Shown here: piece after piece, positions 24,001 through 37,527 of the stretch | Layout: every line of letters begins with the position of its first letter | How positions within the stretch are numbered: position 1 is the first letter of the stretch | Assembly (NCBI GenBank): GCA_038501785.1 | Contig: JBAMJR010000070.1 | Span: 2,182,501-2,246,500, forward strand | Direction of reading: 5' to 3' | DNA from: Myoxocephalus aenaeus | Taxonomy: Eukaryota > Chordata > Actinopteri > Perciformes > Cottidae | DNA length: 64,000 nt | Made by a program: the position numbers and the translations under genes | Notes under the pieces: generated by a model | What the model saw: the letters and a program-made list of their open reading frames with translations, nothing else | What the model was told of the DNA's origin: nothing | Database searches by the model: none

Positions 24001-25211
24001 TTCTCAGGTCGTTCCCCAGTTGTTTTAACGGCTAAAGAGTGCAACAAAAATATAAACTGTTCAGAGATCAAATTAGTTTCTTCCATCCATCAAACATTTA
24101 TGTCGTCTCCCTGTAGAGTTATTTATTCCAGGAGTGGACGCTTACATCAGAAATGTGCTGGAAAGCTCATGTTTGATCTTATCACCTGTGAGGAATGTGA
24201 GGAATCTGTCAAACATGCTGCATTCAGATTCCTCAACCATAAAATACTTTCCTCGTTAGAGATTAAATATGTAAATATGCCAACTCTGTGTGTCCCATAT
24301 CGACAGGCCAAATAGCTGGAGTTTATATTAAACCTAAAAATAGACATAAGCTCTCTTACCTGTTATTTTTTTATTTATTTTGTGAGCCATTATAAGGTTT
24401 TTCTTGCCTTACCTCCTGCATGAAGGTCAACAATAGTTTCCTTTGGGTAAATATGAGGCTGCAGTCTGCAGATAATGCTCATCCGAGTATTACCCTGCAG
24501 GGACGCCTGAGGAACTCAAACAGGAAGTGAGATAGTCCACTTTTTTTATCCAAAAGGAATAACGTAGTCAAGAGAAGGGTTACTTGTTTACAACTGGAAA
24601 TTGTAATTTGATCAAAACAAACCTGCAGAAGTTCCCAAGAGCTCAGAAGAACAGGAATTTCTGGTTGAATTTAAGCGTCTGATCACTTCATTATGTCAGT
24701 CGGCTCCCATCATGCACTAATTGGGCCGATCAGATTACTATAACTTCATCAGGCCTCTGCTTTGGAGTTCCAGCAGCCTTTCACCTGCGTGTCTGACAGG
24801 TTTGCATCGTGTGTTACTTCAGACGTGTGCAGAGCTCACTGACACATTTAAAGTGTCCACAGAGATAGTTCTGCTTGTACCTCCCCACATCTTGAGGTAT
24901 CTGTTTCAAACTATTTACATCCACTTCTCGTTCGTTGGAACTACTTTCTTAAGAAGATGTTGGTGTTGAATCTCTTAAAATGTGATTTCATATTTGAATG
25001 CTGTGAGCATCATGAAGAAAATGTGATTATTAATCCCAGATATTTTAGTATTTAATAATGTATTTAATTAAGTACCACAACATTCCAGACAGTAAAAACA
25101 CTCCATTAAAAGTCCTGCACTGAAAATGTGTCTCAAGTAAAAGTAAGTAATTATTATATTGAAAATAAATTACTTAATGTAGCAAAAACACCCCTGTGCA
25201 TTCATATATAA

Positions 25212-25291
<80 letters not shown>
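25212..25291. repeat. (TA)n microsatellite
   Basis: About 40 TA units, read directly. Confidence 0.95.
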
Positions 25292-25294
<3 letters not shown>

Positions 25295-26050
25295 ATGTAT
25301 TAAATGTAACAACTTTATATGCTGCTTACTTGTTCAATGCATACACATTTATGCACATTTATAAGATGGTTACATGTTTTGTGTGAAATATAACTAACTA
25401 TTGCTGTCCAATACATAAAGGGTTGTTCTGTTAAAAGTATATATGTTCATCTGCTAATTAGTAGTGAGGTCAAAGTGTAAAGAAAATGGAAATCGTTAAA
25501 GTCCAACTGGGTGAACTAACCCTTTCATAAATAATACATGAATCATCTTTGCAGTCATAACGAGGTCTCATTCACGGTGTGCAGAGAGAGAAACCTCTTT
25601 TGGGTTTTTCATGACGTCGGCCACAGACAGAGAGATGATTACTGTGACGGGGTCCGACAGACACGCTGGGTGTGTCCCCGTGACCTGCTGGGCCGATACA
25701 ATACTCACTCTCAGAGTCTCTCAGCAAAGACGCTCACGCCTGTCAACAAACACTCAGGGATGATTAACACAAACACAATCCTCAAACTGTCTGCAAGTGT
25801 TTGTTTGTGTCTGGGATGTTTTTGTATATTTATTTATTTATATGCTGTACTTTTTTCACATTTCTTATTCAGTTTTTAACAACACAAAACTGGTATTTTA
25901 ACATCAAATCCTCAGAATGAAATGTGGCGTGTTGTTCAGAGTAATTCCTGCCAGATTATTTTATGTGGAAATAACGTCACACCTTCTTCCTCAGCGTCCT
26001 CTGGTGCTTCATGACTCAGTCAGAGAGTATGTCAATGAGTTTATCTGCAT

Positions 26051-26052
<2 letters not shown>

Positions 26053-26104
<52 letters not shown>
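26053..26104. repeat. (GT)n microsatellite
   Basis: About 26 GT units, read directly. Confidence 0.95.
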
Positions 26105-26106
<2 letters not shown>

Positions 26107-27479
26107 CAGTGTGAGCATCATTGTTTTCAAATACTGATTAAATGACCATTCCAGATACAGAGGTGAGACGCACCTATCAACACTATTTCAGGACGTGATT
26201 GCATCTTATTATCTTATTATTTGGCCACCACCCCCTTTTCACTGGGATAACACAACAGGAACTGTCACCAGAAACTTTTACGTTTCCTTCTCACTCAGTT
26301 ACATTTTTGAACATGTCAGTTGACAGTTGTCGCTTCGCCTGTCAGGGCAGATTTACTACTCAAAGTTTAAAGCGAATAGAAACTCAAAGATCTGGCACTT
26401 TTATTTTCATCCTGATTGAATTGAGTCATGAATTACACACATGGCGTGTGTCAATTCAAAAGGTCATTTTTCAATTCAAGAGAGACTAAACGAAACACCA
26501 TACTGAAGAAGGCTTGAAACTATAGCAATTAGGACCATGAACCCATGTTTTCTATTTGTAAAATGCTGTTTCCGTTAATTTCATACTATAGTTAAGTGAA
26601 ATTCGGCATTTATATATGTTTGTGTGTTTGCATGTGCCGAAGACTAATAATGCAGCTATTTCAAATTAACATGTAATGTGAGCGTGTGCATGTTTTATGA
26701 CTACAAAGCATTTCCATACAATGACAACTCCAGTGACACCGAGCTGAAGTTACAGTCGATCCATCCCCTCAGCTTTGTCAGTGGGCACCTGTATGTTTGT
26801 GTTGACGTGGCTTCTTTAACACCTCTGCTGATTGACTTAGCAAGTAAAATCCTGACAGCTCACCAGGCCCCTCAGCAGGTAGCGGACTGTGTGCATACAG
26901 CAGCAAGCCGGTAGCACCTGAGGTCAACGCATTGTGTGCTAAGCTGCTGCTGTAAAATCACTTTGGTTATAATGCTCTGATATGGAGGTTACAGCGGAGA
27001 AAAAGACGGAATTTAACACCTTGTCTTCACCCTCCAAAAGGTCACAAGATTCATCTGAGGGGTCATGAGGCGACAAGCGTGATGGGAAAGCAGAAAAGAA
27101 CATATATTTCTATTACCTCCAAGTGTTGCCTTTTTATTGTGAATATTTAGACATATGTGCTTCCCTCGGGCCTCTTTAAACAATCAGAATAAAACAAAGG
27201 AAAATATATCTGTCTTTGGTTGAACTGGTCAGAGCCGATGGACGTATTAAACTGGTGATGAAAGGGCACCAGCTTCATTTAAAAGAGTCAAAAGGTCAAA
27301 GGGATGTGAACCAGGGGAGTGACGATAAGGTTGCATAACCAGCAGAACTGCTTACAGTAAGTTGACTCAAAGTGACATCTTAAAACCAGGTTCCAGTTCA
27401 AGTGTTTGCGATAAAGTAAAGCCAGAGCAAGTAAAATATGTTTTAAACAGTGTACTTTTCTTTCCATTTTCTCTTAATA

Positions 27480-27572
27480 CGTTTATTGTAATCTACCGAT
27501 TATACCGCAAAGCAAATATACATAGGCTTCGTGAAACCTACTTGACAATAAACCATATTCTGATTCTGATTG
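27480..27572 (+). mobile_element. LINE 3' tail ending in TTCTGATTCTGATT
   Basis: CGTGAAACCTACTTGACAAT, then AAACCATATTCTGATTCTGATTG, is the plus-strand form of the terminal repeat seen at 675 and 11127. It is a truncated L2/Rex-like copy and its 5' limit is uncertain. Confidence 0.5.
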
Positions 27573-30500
27573 AAACCAATTACCACAAAGACTTCTCCCA
27601 TATAAGTGCAATGTCTACAGGCTCCTTAGTCTGAGATCTCTCTGCAGATATTAAGATCAGCAGGAAAAAGCTGATTCAACACCCAGAAGCGGCAGAGAAT
27701 GTCAAAATACATACAAGATAACAAGATATGTCAGAAAAGTGGTCTTGATTTGAGGCTTGGCAGGTAACGCAGAGTAAACAGTATTTGCTTTGAGTGGCAG
27801 GTTATTGTTGAGTCTGTGTGGGTGTTGAGGAAGGTTGGACCTTCTCTCAGGACGTAGCCTCACTTCCCTCTCTCAGAGGCTCTCAGGAGGAGAGCCGTGT
27901 GCCTTTTAACTTTTTATACTGTGTTTGTTAAGGCCACATTCCCTGAGCCCGGCTGCAACTTGTGTTATTCTTCCTGTGCTGTTTGCCCCACTCGCAGCTG
28001 GAAGGACAGGAAAACCGATCTGGAAAACTACTTCATGTATGTCATCGGTGATTACGGGACGGCAGCGCCCGCCTGTGCCTGGTATTGGCAGCCTCATGCC
28101 GGGGCTCGCGGCGCAGCGACAGGCCTGAATAATGCTGATCCCATGGGGGTCGACGCCGTGCACCCCTCCTCGCTCAAGGCCTCGCTTCTGCTTTCATGCG
28201 AGGAACTCTGTGAGTCCATGCAGCCCTGTCAGCACTCTTCCTGTGGAGAAACTGGAGAGGAAGCTCCACCAGGCTGCCCAAGGTGGTCAGAAAACATCCA
28301 CAACTTTCAATTTCTTTCTTTTATCTTTCCACTTGAGTCTCAGCAAATGACAGACCGCTGCACATGAACCATCAATTAGTGGTGGCGAAATACCACGCTG
28401 TAACAAATAATCCATTACAAGTTTAGAGTCCTCCATTCAAAAGCTTGAGTCTTGCAAACAAGACGATGTAACTTGTTCTCATTCAGAGTTTGTACAGCTG
28501 TACATGTCCCACGTGACACCAAAATTGTTAACTTATTTGACCTTACTTTCTTTTTTTTTTACCTAACTTGTGTATTTAACTACCTCCAATAATTATGTAT
28601 TAAACATACTTATTTTAACCCAAACCATGATCTTTTTCAAAATTTAACCAAGTTGTTTTGTTGCCTAAGCAGGTTTCTGCCTGGGCGCACTGATTGGTCG
28701 TGCATGATATTATTACAAACCGTTGAATAATAATAATAATATGTGGATATGTTGCAGGCTGAAGTGGAATAGGATTGTGATTATATTGTGTCACTTAAAA
28801 ACATTCAATCTTAGTTATCACCTTTTTGAGTCCTAAAACACTTTAAAATAAAGGGTGATTAATCTAGTCAAGTCCAATTATTTCAACCAACCACCAACCA
28901 CCAATTTATTTTTATTTTTTATTTATGAGACTTTTAAAAAGACACCTTATCCAAGAAAATGTATAAAACCTTCTGACTTCTATGGACCAGCTGGATATTA
29001 TGTCACCGCGTTGTCGCCGCATTAGCAACATTGTCTCTTAATTTAAAGAAAAGAAAACTTTCTTTGACTCAACAAAGACATACAATACTTGATCAAATGG
29101 AGAGCTTTGCTGTGTGCAGAAATGTAGTGTAGTAAAAGTATAAAGTATTAGTAGATTGAAATAAAGTCAAGAACAAGTACGTCCAAACTGAACTTGGGAA
29201 AATGTACTCGGTTACTTTCCTCCTCTGCTATCAACAAGAGTACGGTGATGATTTTTAATCACGTCAGTCCTCGGGTCGGACTAATTTCTGGGATGCAACA
29301 CAGTGAGACGTTCCCTCAGATCCCCTTTCGGTTCATTGCTTCATCCTTCCTCTGCTGCCACTTTCCCAGGCAGAGGACCTGGAAGAGCAATCTAGAGGGA
29401 TCAGGAATGACAAGGCAGTCCGGCCTCCCATTGTATGTGAGCGTTTACTCAGCATGGAAGAGCAAGGACAGTGAGGCTACAAGAAAACAATAGGCTCATA
29501 TTTATTTACTGCTTAGTGGCAGCCAGGGAGACCCGCCTCCCCTCCTCAATAGCTGATAACAACTTTACAGTAATAGACCTCTAATAAAGTCCTCAGAGGG
29601 CAAGTAGAGGCCAGACTCTCTGGCTCTGTCGTGGGTCCGTTTTAAACACAACCGACGAGATGTTAAATCTATTAAGAAAACTCACTTCAACACAAGTTAA
29701 AAAACAGTCCGATAAGTTGAGAAAAGACAAATTGTAAATATAATCACACAGTGAATTCAAATTCTCATCAACTTCATACCAGATAAAGATACTGTCTGAT
29801 GGTCATGCCAAGAAGTGTCTATTGGAAAACTGCAAAGTACAATTATATTTAATACTTTCGTAGGAATTTTCCTTATTCATTTTCTGTCTTACTTCTAAAT
29901 AAGTATGACTTCTAAATAAATTTATAATCTTTTGGCTCATAGACATGGTCTCGAAAAAGAGATCTTACAGGTTTGAAAGCAGCAGAAATGCTGGAAAAGC
30001 CCTCAAAAGTGTTGGAATGTATTTACAGTATTCAGGAAAGTAAAAGGGCAACAAGAAAAAGTCCTTAAGTGGCGGAAAATTGCTTACTTTGTGAGCAAAA
30101 AAATATTTTTATTTAATTAACAAATATCCATCCAGTATGCATTTGGATGAGTGTGTATTTGTCTGTGTGTACACGAGGCAGCAAAGTGCAGCGTTAATCT
30201 TGTTACTAAGAGTGTCTTGTCTTCTGTGTATTTTATGTGATCAATATTGTCAAGTTGCTCATTATCCCTTTGATGGACTCCCCTTTTGTCTGCAAGCCAA
30301 AATAAAAAAAAAGGTTCCTGTTCACCTTTTTGATTATCAGCCAAAAGAAATAAGCAAACAAACAGATGTGAGGAATCTGTAAAGTCAGTCCTCACGCGAG
30401 TGGAACCGTGACGCACAAGCGTTGTGCTGTTAAAAAAGAAAAAGAAAAGCAACGCAAAGAGGTGGCTTTGCGATGAGATCTGCCAACAAAGTACTGCTGC

Positions 30501-31549
30501 TTAGGCTTTTATGAATGGTGCACACCGGGCCCAGGTGTGTCCCATTCAGCTGATTACTGTCCAATCAGCAAAGCCACCAAGCAGAGGGGTTAGCGCCACG
30601 CTATCAAAATGTTAACATGAGTGATACTGAGACAAAGCAACATATGCAGATTCATACTGCAGAGTGTGTTATTAGGAGGTATGACAATGAGTAAAAGGGG
30701 TTTTAAGGTGTGTGTGTAATGCCTTTGAGTTCCAGTGGAGGGCTCCCTCTGTTGTACTGATTCATAATCCATCTGTAAAACAAAGTAAAGCAGAACATAA
30801 ACGTTCACTTTGAAATGTCAGACAGGCGGCTTTACCCTTAAAACTCCACATGCAGTGTGAAGATTACACGTTTATATTTTGGATTCAAGGTCGAACCTCC
30901 CAATCCAGCTGATCAGCTGTTTTTAAACACAACCTGACTGAGGCTTGACCATTTACACTTGTTTCCTTCCATGTTTTAATCTGATTTAAAAATGCCTCGA
31001 AAATGGACCAAACCAGTGCCGACTATCTGACCTACATGACCGAGTCCCAAGCCTGGAAAAAAATTAATTTTCCTAGAGGCATTATGGGAGTGTGATTTAT
31101 TGGTTGCCTTGATGCCTTGCGGGTGTAATTGTGAGAGCAGGGCTGAAGTTGAGTGGCTTTGATGCCCCCGTCCGTCCCCTCCTCCAATCCCTGAGTTTCA
31201 GAGATTAACTCAGACGCTGGATTAAAATCTCAAAATAGAGAAATCCTTTTAGATGAACAGATTGATTAAAAAGGGGAAAAGATGAGGTGGGGTGGCACTG
31301 AGCTGCTGATATTCTCACCTGCAGAGAAAGTCCACTTGGAGCTCAATGAAAACGCTGCATGTGTGTTTACCTTTGATGAATTCAAACTGTTTCAAGACAA
31401 CCAGTTGATCCATTAGAAGTTGCGGTCCTTCTCTGAAACGTTTTTTGACCATCAGCAAATCTAGTTAAAAAAAACTGGGTGGATGGTGTTGTAGAAATCT
31501 TTGTGCACACTTACATCTGCTAGCTTGTATGGTATTTCACAATACATTT

Positions 31550-31850
31550 GCCATTTGCCACTATTTTGGGAAACAGTCTCATTCGCTCATATCTGTTCAT
31601 TCAATATTAAGTTACAGTCATGAGATCGCTGGTTAGTTTAGCTTAGCTTAGCATAAAGACTGGAAACAGGTGGAAACAGCTAGCCAAGAAGGGTAAAGCA
31701 CAGCGAGCTGTTTTCCCCGTTTCCACTCACTTAGCTAAGCTAACTGGCTGCTGCCTGCAGCTACATATTTACTGAACAGAAATGAGAGTGGTATCAATCA
31801 CAGAGAAACTCTCCACGAGAAAGCGAACATGCTTTTTCTTTTCCTCATCT
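31550..31850. repeat. Inverted pair of dispersed repeat copies
   Basis: The left half reads TTAGCTTAGCATAAAGACTG followed by GAAACAGGTGGAAACAGC. The right half, from about 31722, reads TTAGCTAAGCTAACTGGCTG followed by CTGCCTGCAGCTACATAT, the opposite strand of the same family. Related copies lie at 7740-7920, 33880-33975 and 36545-36700. Confidence 0.5.
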
Positions 31851-33879
31851 GACATTTTTTTAATAACTTTTGCCTTTTAATGAAATTGGTGCATCTTCAA
31901 CAGTTCTCCAAGATGCAGTCCGGAAACTATACAGGCGTGGAGATGTAATCAAAATGAAGACCATATTCAAAGATGGGTTAGGAAATAGTGAAGATCCCAT
32001 TGCCCCCCCCCCCAACCCCAACCCCCCTACACAGTTGCATTTAGATCATGTTTTTGTATTTGCATAGTCACACAAACACACACACAAAACTATCAATGAA
32101 ACTGAAACAAAAAATATACACAACATCTAAAAAAACTGCCCTTCTTGCACAATTCAGAGAAACCACTTGAGCTCCACTTGCCTCCACCCTTTCAATTTTA
32201 ACTGTACTTGCAGATTTCAGGGAATGCCGTTTTTCTTCTTGCTGTGCTACTCAGTTTGGCGTTAACAGACAAAAGCCTGATGCTTGATATCGTCGTCATT
32301 GTGTGGCCTGTTTGATTGCGGGAAGCAGGTGTACGTTGGTGTGGCCTTTCAGACCAGATTTAGTCATCCACTCACTTCCCCCTGGACCCCAGGTTCCCTC
32401 TGCGTTTCCCAGCAGAGCTCGGCCCTCCCTCCCTCCCGCCTGCATGCATGAAACACAGTGCAGAAAGCATTTCCTTCAAACAGCACACACGGTTGCATGC
32501 ATTTAAGATGTATTGCATTTCCTTAGATAATTTTTCGATTTTTATAGAATGTCTTGTTTTTGCTGCTGCACTCTCTTTTACCCTCATCCTCCGTCTCCAC
32601 AGCTCCCCTCTCTCCTTCCAGACCTAAGCTCTCTTCCTTCCTGCCCTCTCACAGCTTCCTGCTCCGGCTCTTATCACTCCAGAAAACATGACACGGTCTC
32701 AGCCCAGTCAAACCAACACTAACCTAGTCCCCCCTTTCCTTGGCCATCACTGCCTTAAATGGAAGTATTGTGGGCCCCGCTGGGGTCTAGGTGCCTGCAG
32801 GGGGTTGAATGGATATCACAGAGGCCATGTCATCCACCTGGGCCAAATCTGTTAATGGACTTATTTATTATAAACAATAAAGCCTCTACTTCACAGCCTA
32901 CAGAGGAACAATAAATCTGAAGTGGCCAGGCGTGTTTTTATTTATGTATTTATTTATCTCAGAGGAAGCCGTGGGCACATTGGGACTTTATCAACTCATT
33001 CTCCTCTGAGGGGTTTTCCTCTGAGCTGAGGAAATAGTCTGCTTTGATTTACTCTGTAAAGCTGTGCCTTATAATACAGCAAGAGGTGACTGCATGAGGA
33101 CCAGGCTGTGAAATCTGCTTTGTGGTTAAAATGCACAGAATCATGCTTGAGTTGATGTTATCTTGATTTATGTTCACGAATAACCGTTAAAGAATATTTC
33201 CTGGGTTTTGGATTTTCAATCATTACACAGTAAAATCATACCAACTCATTTGCCTAAAATCTTTCTCAGTTTGGTGTATTTATCAAATCAGATTCATATA
33301 TTCTCACGAGCATCTTGAGTAACATTATGTGCATCGCTTGCAGGTCGTATTTATTGTTGTTCTATGACACTGCTGCCAGATACGGGTCTGCTAAGGCATG
33401 ATAGAGCCTGTGTTATTGTAAGGCCACAAGGCCATCTGATAAGGCCCCATGCTCCACAGCCTGCAGCGATAACACATGTTTTGGATGGTGTCAAGCCAAA
33501 AAAGCCGAACCTGTCGCCGAACAGAATGCAACAATTACAGCAAAGTTCAATGTCTGCACTATGGGCATTGATCAGAATATCTGGATGCCATTTTTCAGCT
33601 GCGAATAGCGTCCTCTTGGGTCTCCATTGTTTCACACACTGCAGCATGTCAGTGGAGGTAGTGAGCTTTTGTCTGGATGCAGAAACGTGATGATATCAGG
33701 AGGGACTTTCCCCTGAGTTTCCTGATATGAGCTTTTCCCATGTTATCATGTAGGAATAATCACTGGGGGGGATGCTGATCAGCTGACAGTGATTGCTTGA
33801 ATGTTGTAAGGAAAAACATAAGAAGGCTTTTAATCTGTTTTAAAGTAGTTTGACTGGAATGGTTGCCTTTGAACAGGCG

Positions 33880-33975
33880 GGCGCTAGTTAGCTATAGTTT
33901 AAGCTAAGCTAACCAACTGCTAACAGTATAGCTTCATATTTGAGTGGTATACATCTTCTCATCTTGCCAAGAATA
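33880..33975 (-). repeat. Dispersed fish repeat, minus fragment
   Basis: AAGCTAAGCTAACCAACTGC followed by TATAGCTTCATATTTGAGTG matches the family described at 7740 and 31722. Confidence 0.45.
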
Positions 33976-36465
33976 TGTATATCTACTAAATGGCACATGT
34001 AGTAAAATATATTCCTTTAAACTGACGCTGCATGGTGGGCTTTGGTGCAACTGTAGGGAGTGAGTAGATATTGATGATCCGGACCATTGTGTGTAAATGA
34101 ACTGAGGAGATAATCTCCATCAGGTGAACTCTAACACTGAGAGGTTTAGTCAAACACAGGAGCTCCTTGAAGTGTAAGATAGGCCAGATATGTGAGATAA
34201 TGTATTGATAAAATGCTCTCATGGCGTACATTTTTCTGTGACTCATTGTGATTGTAACAGCCATGCTTCATCTTAATTATGTGTTAAACATGTTAATGTC
34301 AGCTCTAACTTTGCTCTCAAATAGGAAATAAAAAAAGGTGAAAGTTAAATTTTCACGCCTGAGGTTGATTTTAATTCCACCCCACAGTCTCGTCAACTTG
34401 ACACCAATCCATCTGCCTCGCGATCCACTTGATTTGACGGGACGTTCTTTTGACAAGAGCCTTGAGCGAGAGAAAGAAAGAAGTTGACAGAACATATGTG
34501 TGAATCTGATTAAAGGTGGGTCGGCGCTTACTATCAATGCTGCTTGTGTCTATACAGCGTTGGTGTAAAGGGAACAACGTAGGGAGGAAGCCCTCACGCA
34601 CACACACAGTGCATTTCCTCCATAAAACCACAGCTGTGTGAAAACAACACATTCCTCAGCCTTTTCTCTCACTTTAGCACAATAAAGGACATGAGGGTCT
34701 GCAGAGCGCTCACTAATGTTGCTGAAAGATAAAGATTCATGTCCTCAGCTAATTTGGCAACGACAGCACGATAATATAAAAGTGTTGCATCATAAATAGG
34801 TAATGTAGAAGATCAGTATTGACGTGGGAAAACAGTTTTAAGGAGCTTTTAACCGCAATCCAATAAAGGAGAAGTTGTTGCGTCTATGAGGAAGTTCCAG
34901 CTATGACTTTTTTGAGTATTTGTTCTGTAATCTCCAGAAATGACATTGCATTAGTTCACTATGAGAAAAATATTATAAAAAGTCCAATTTAAACCGAGTC
35001 CTATGATTATGTTTCTACCACATCTCAGGATAAGTTCGAGCTGGGATGTTTCCTCTTATCTGCTGTCTCTGCAGCTCCCTTATTGATCCAGATTCTTGCA
35101 AGGTGCGATGCCACTGATCACACACGCCATTATTGATCGAAATCGGTCACCCTGGGCCGCCATGGCGTCCTGTTAGCACCCTCGGGGGTATCTGCGTTTT
35201 TGTTCTACGCTTTAGCGCCTCGCCAAGGCAAAGGCCACACATGAAAGGATTCAGCGTGTTTGAGCCACTGAGGAATCAATTCACACCCTGATTGTCATAT
35301 ACAAAGGCTTCACTGTCTCTTCCCTTGTTTCCAAAAAGACTAGTCTGGAGAGTTTGATCAGTAATTAACTCATTTCATCCCGAAGGCATCAAACACTGAT
35401 TTTAAAGTCTCAATATTATTCTGGTGAAGGTGCAATCTCTTCAGCATGCATCATCCTGTTGCTGCAAAACAGATTAGACGAATTGAGGGACTTCTCGGGT
35501 GGAGGGGTCAAAGGCAGGTCAAGTTGCGGTGAGTATTATTTATGTGGCTGGTGGCTGTCAGAAAAACAATAATGCAGCTTGCACATTATCTATCATTTGT
35601 TTTCTCACCAATACTTGTAAAGCAATTCTTTTTTTGTGTGTGCCACAAAGCAAGAGCAGACATCGTGTGAGAGCTGAACATGAGAAAAATGACTTTGGTG
35701 TTTAACTGTTCGGCCGGACAAAAGTATTGTTGGCCCATAAGTTATTGTTTAGGAGTATAACTTCATCCCTTGGATGGTAAAAATGAATTATAAAATGGTT
35801 TCCTGATGTTTTCTTATATTTGCAAATATTCACGTGCATGTTGTGTTCAACTAAAATGAGTTATTTCAGGATCATACTCGTGTCAAGGGCAAAAAGAAAA
35901 GAAAGACCTAAAATAGACACTGCTTATCAGTTTGGGAATGGTCATAGCACCAGTAGGAACAATGGCGTGGCGAGATGGGAGCTGAGGTTGACCCTAATAA
36001 TGCGACTGGTCCCGTCAAGGAACCTGGAGAACAGGAAGCCCCCCGTACCTCTGTCTTAATGGATAAAGTCATAAAAATGATAAACACGGGTCTCAATTAG
36101 TCCCCGTCAGGACAATGTGGATTTGGGTCGGGCCAGTAAAAGTGAGGAGATGAAAGAGGCTGCTGTCCCGTGTGGCTGACCTTCCTAATCGTTTCACTGA
36201 GGAAGCCTTGGTTCTCCCATTCCCCGCTTACTAATGGTGATTCATCAGTCAATCAAGACGTTCTATTAATACTTCCTTCTCCCTGTGCTGTTGGAAGAAA
36301 AAAAGTGCAAGCACAGTTACAAATGAGTGAAAGTCACCCTGAGATCAAGAGGTATAAGAGTATAAGTATACATGGAGTTAGAGGATCATTCTTTCCACTG
36401 TAACAATCCATCGTAGTTTACAGACTGACTTCCTGGTTGACTTTTGACTCATACTTGTATGCAAA

Positions 36466-36491
36466 GATATATATATATATATATATATATA
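36466..36491. repeat. (TA)n microsatellite
   Basis: About 13 TA units, read directly. Confidence 0.9.
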
Positions 36492-36544
36492 CATTCATAA
36501 ATACATAAAGGGATTTTGATGATTAGGATAATCCGTTAGTTTGG

Positions 36545-36700
36545 TTAAAGCCATTGTTGGACATTTTGGGAATTACTCTAAGTGTAGTTTTTCACTCTCT
36601 TGTCTGTGAGCTAAATGTGGAGCTGCAGCCTTTAGACCCTTAGCCTAGCTTAGCATAAAGATAGGAAACAAGTGGAAACTGCTAGCCTCGCTATATTTTC
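36545..36700 (+). repeat. Dispersed fish repeat, plus copy
   Basis: GGACATTTTGGGAAT, GAGCTGCAGCC and TAGCTTAGCATAAAGATAGG occur in order, as in the plus-strand half at 31550. Confidence 0.5.
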
Positions 36701-37485
36701 TCACAAAGCATGATTTATGATGATAAAGTGGATTTAGCAGCTTCAAATTATTCCACTTGATTGGTCCCAAATTGGTTCTTATGAGCGGTCGACCTATGAT
36801 AATAATTTTCTTCTGTATGTACTTTTTATTTTTGTTAAAATGTGGACTGTATCCTCTCAGACATCCCTTTCCCACTTATGATGCCACTGATTCAAAGCCG
36901 AACACTTTACCCTTGACTTTATAGTTGTACATTGCGGCATCCTCCAAGTCGCCTGACTGAAACTACAGCACGATGGATGTTCTCAGGAAAGAGACTTTGA
37001 TTATTTTACTTGTTGCTTCCGCTTTATTGTTGGCTGACCCCTGGCAGCTTGCAAACCCCGAGGTCACCACAACTTGTCGTGAAAAGTTTCCAAACATCCT
37101 CATGTTAGCATGACTAAAGGCATATTTAAGATTCGTCTCGGACCTGGGGCTTCAGTTTAGTCAAACAGACGGGAGAATGAGGGCGAGACGAGGAGATAAG
37201 GCGGATGTGCTCATCTCCAAACGGAGCAGCAGAGACAAACAAGAAATAGTTTTATCATCAGAGCATCTTCACTTGGCGGGGGCGCCGGATGGTGCTGCAG
37301 ACGGGCACGGGGTGAAGATATCAAAATGTCCTCTTTGCTCAGCGTGGATGGAGCTGGCCAATAAACACGACAGGGCCGAGTAGATTCCCACCTGATTCCC
37401 AGCAGATCCCCGGCAGATTAACGCCTCTAGAACAATGAGACGAGAGTGGAGACAGCTTCCTCTGTGTCCCCGCTCGTCTGAGGCA

Positions 37486-37527
37486 GACAACATCCCAGCA
37501 GTGCTATAGCACTGCTGGGATGTTGTC
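37486..37527. repeat. Perfect 42-bp palindrome, no loop
   Basis: The 21-nt arm 37486-37506 (starts GACAACATCCC) is the exact reverse complement of 37507-37527, with TA|TA at the centre. See findings. Confidence 0.95.

Noticed and set aside
27897..28367. 156-codon open frame between sox32 and sox17
   Set aside because: No domain, low-complexity Cys/Ser composition, overlapping frames of similar length on both strands, no splice context; treated as GC-rich non-coding DNA.
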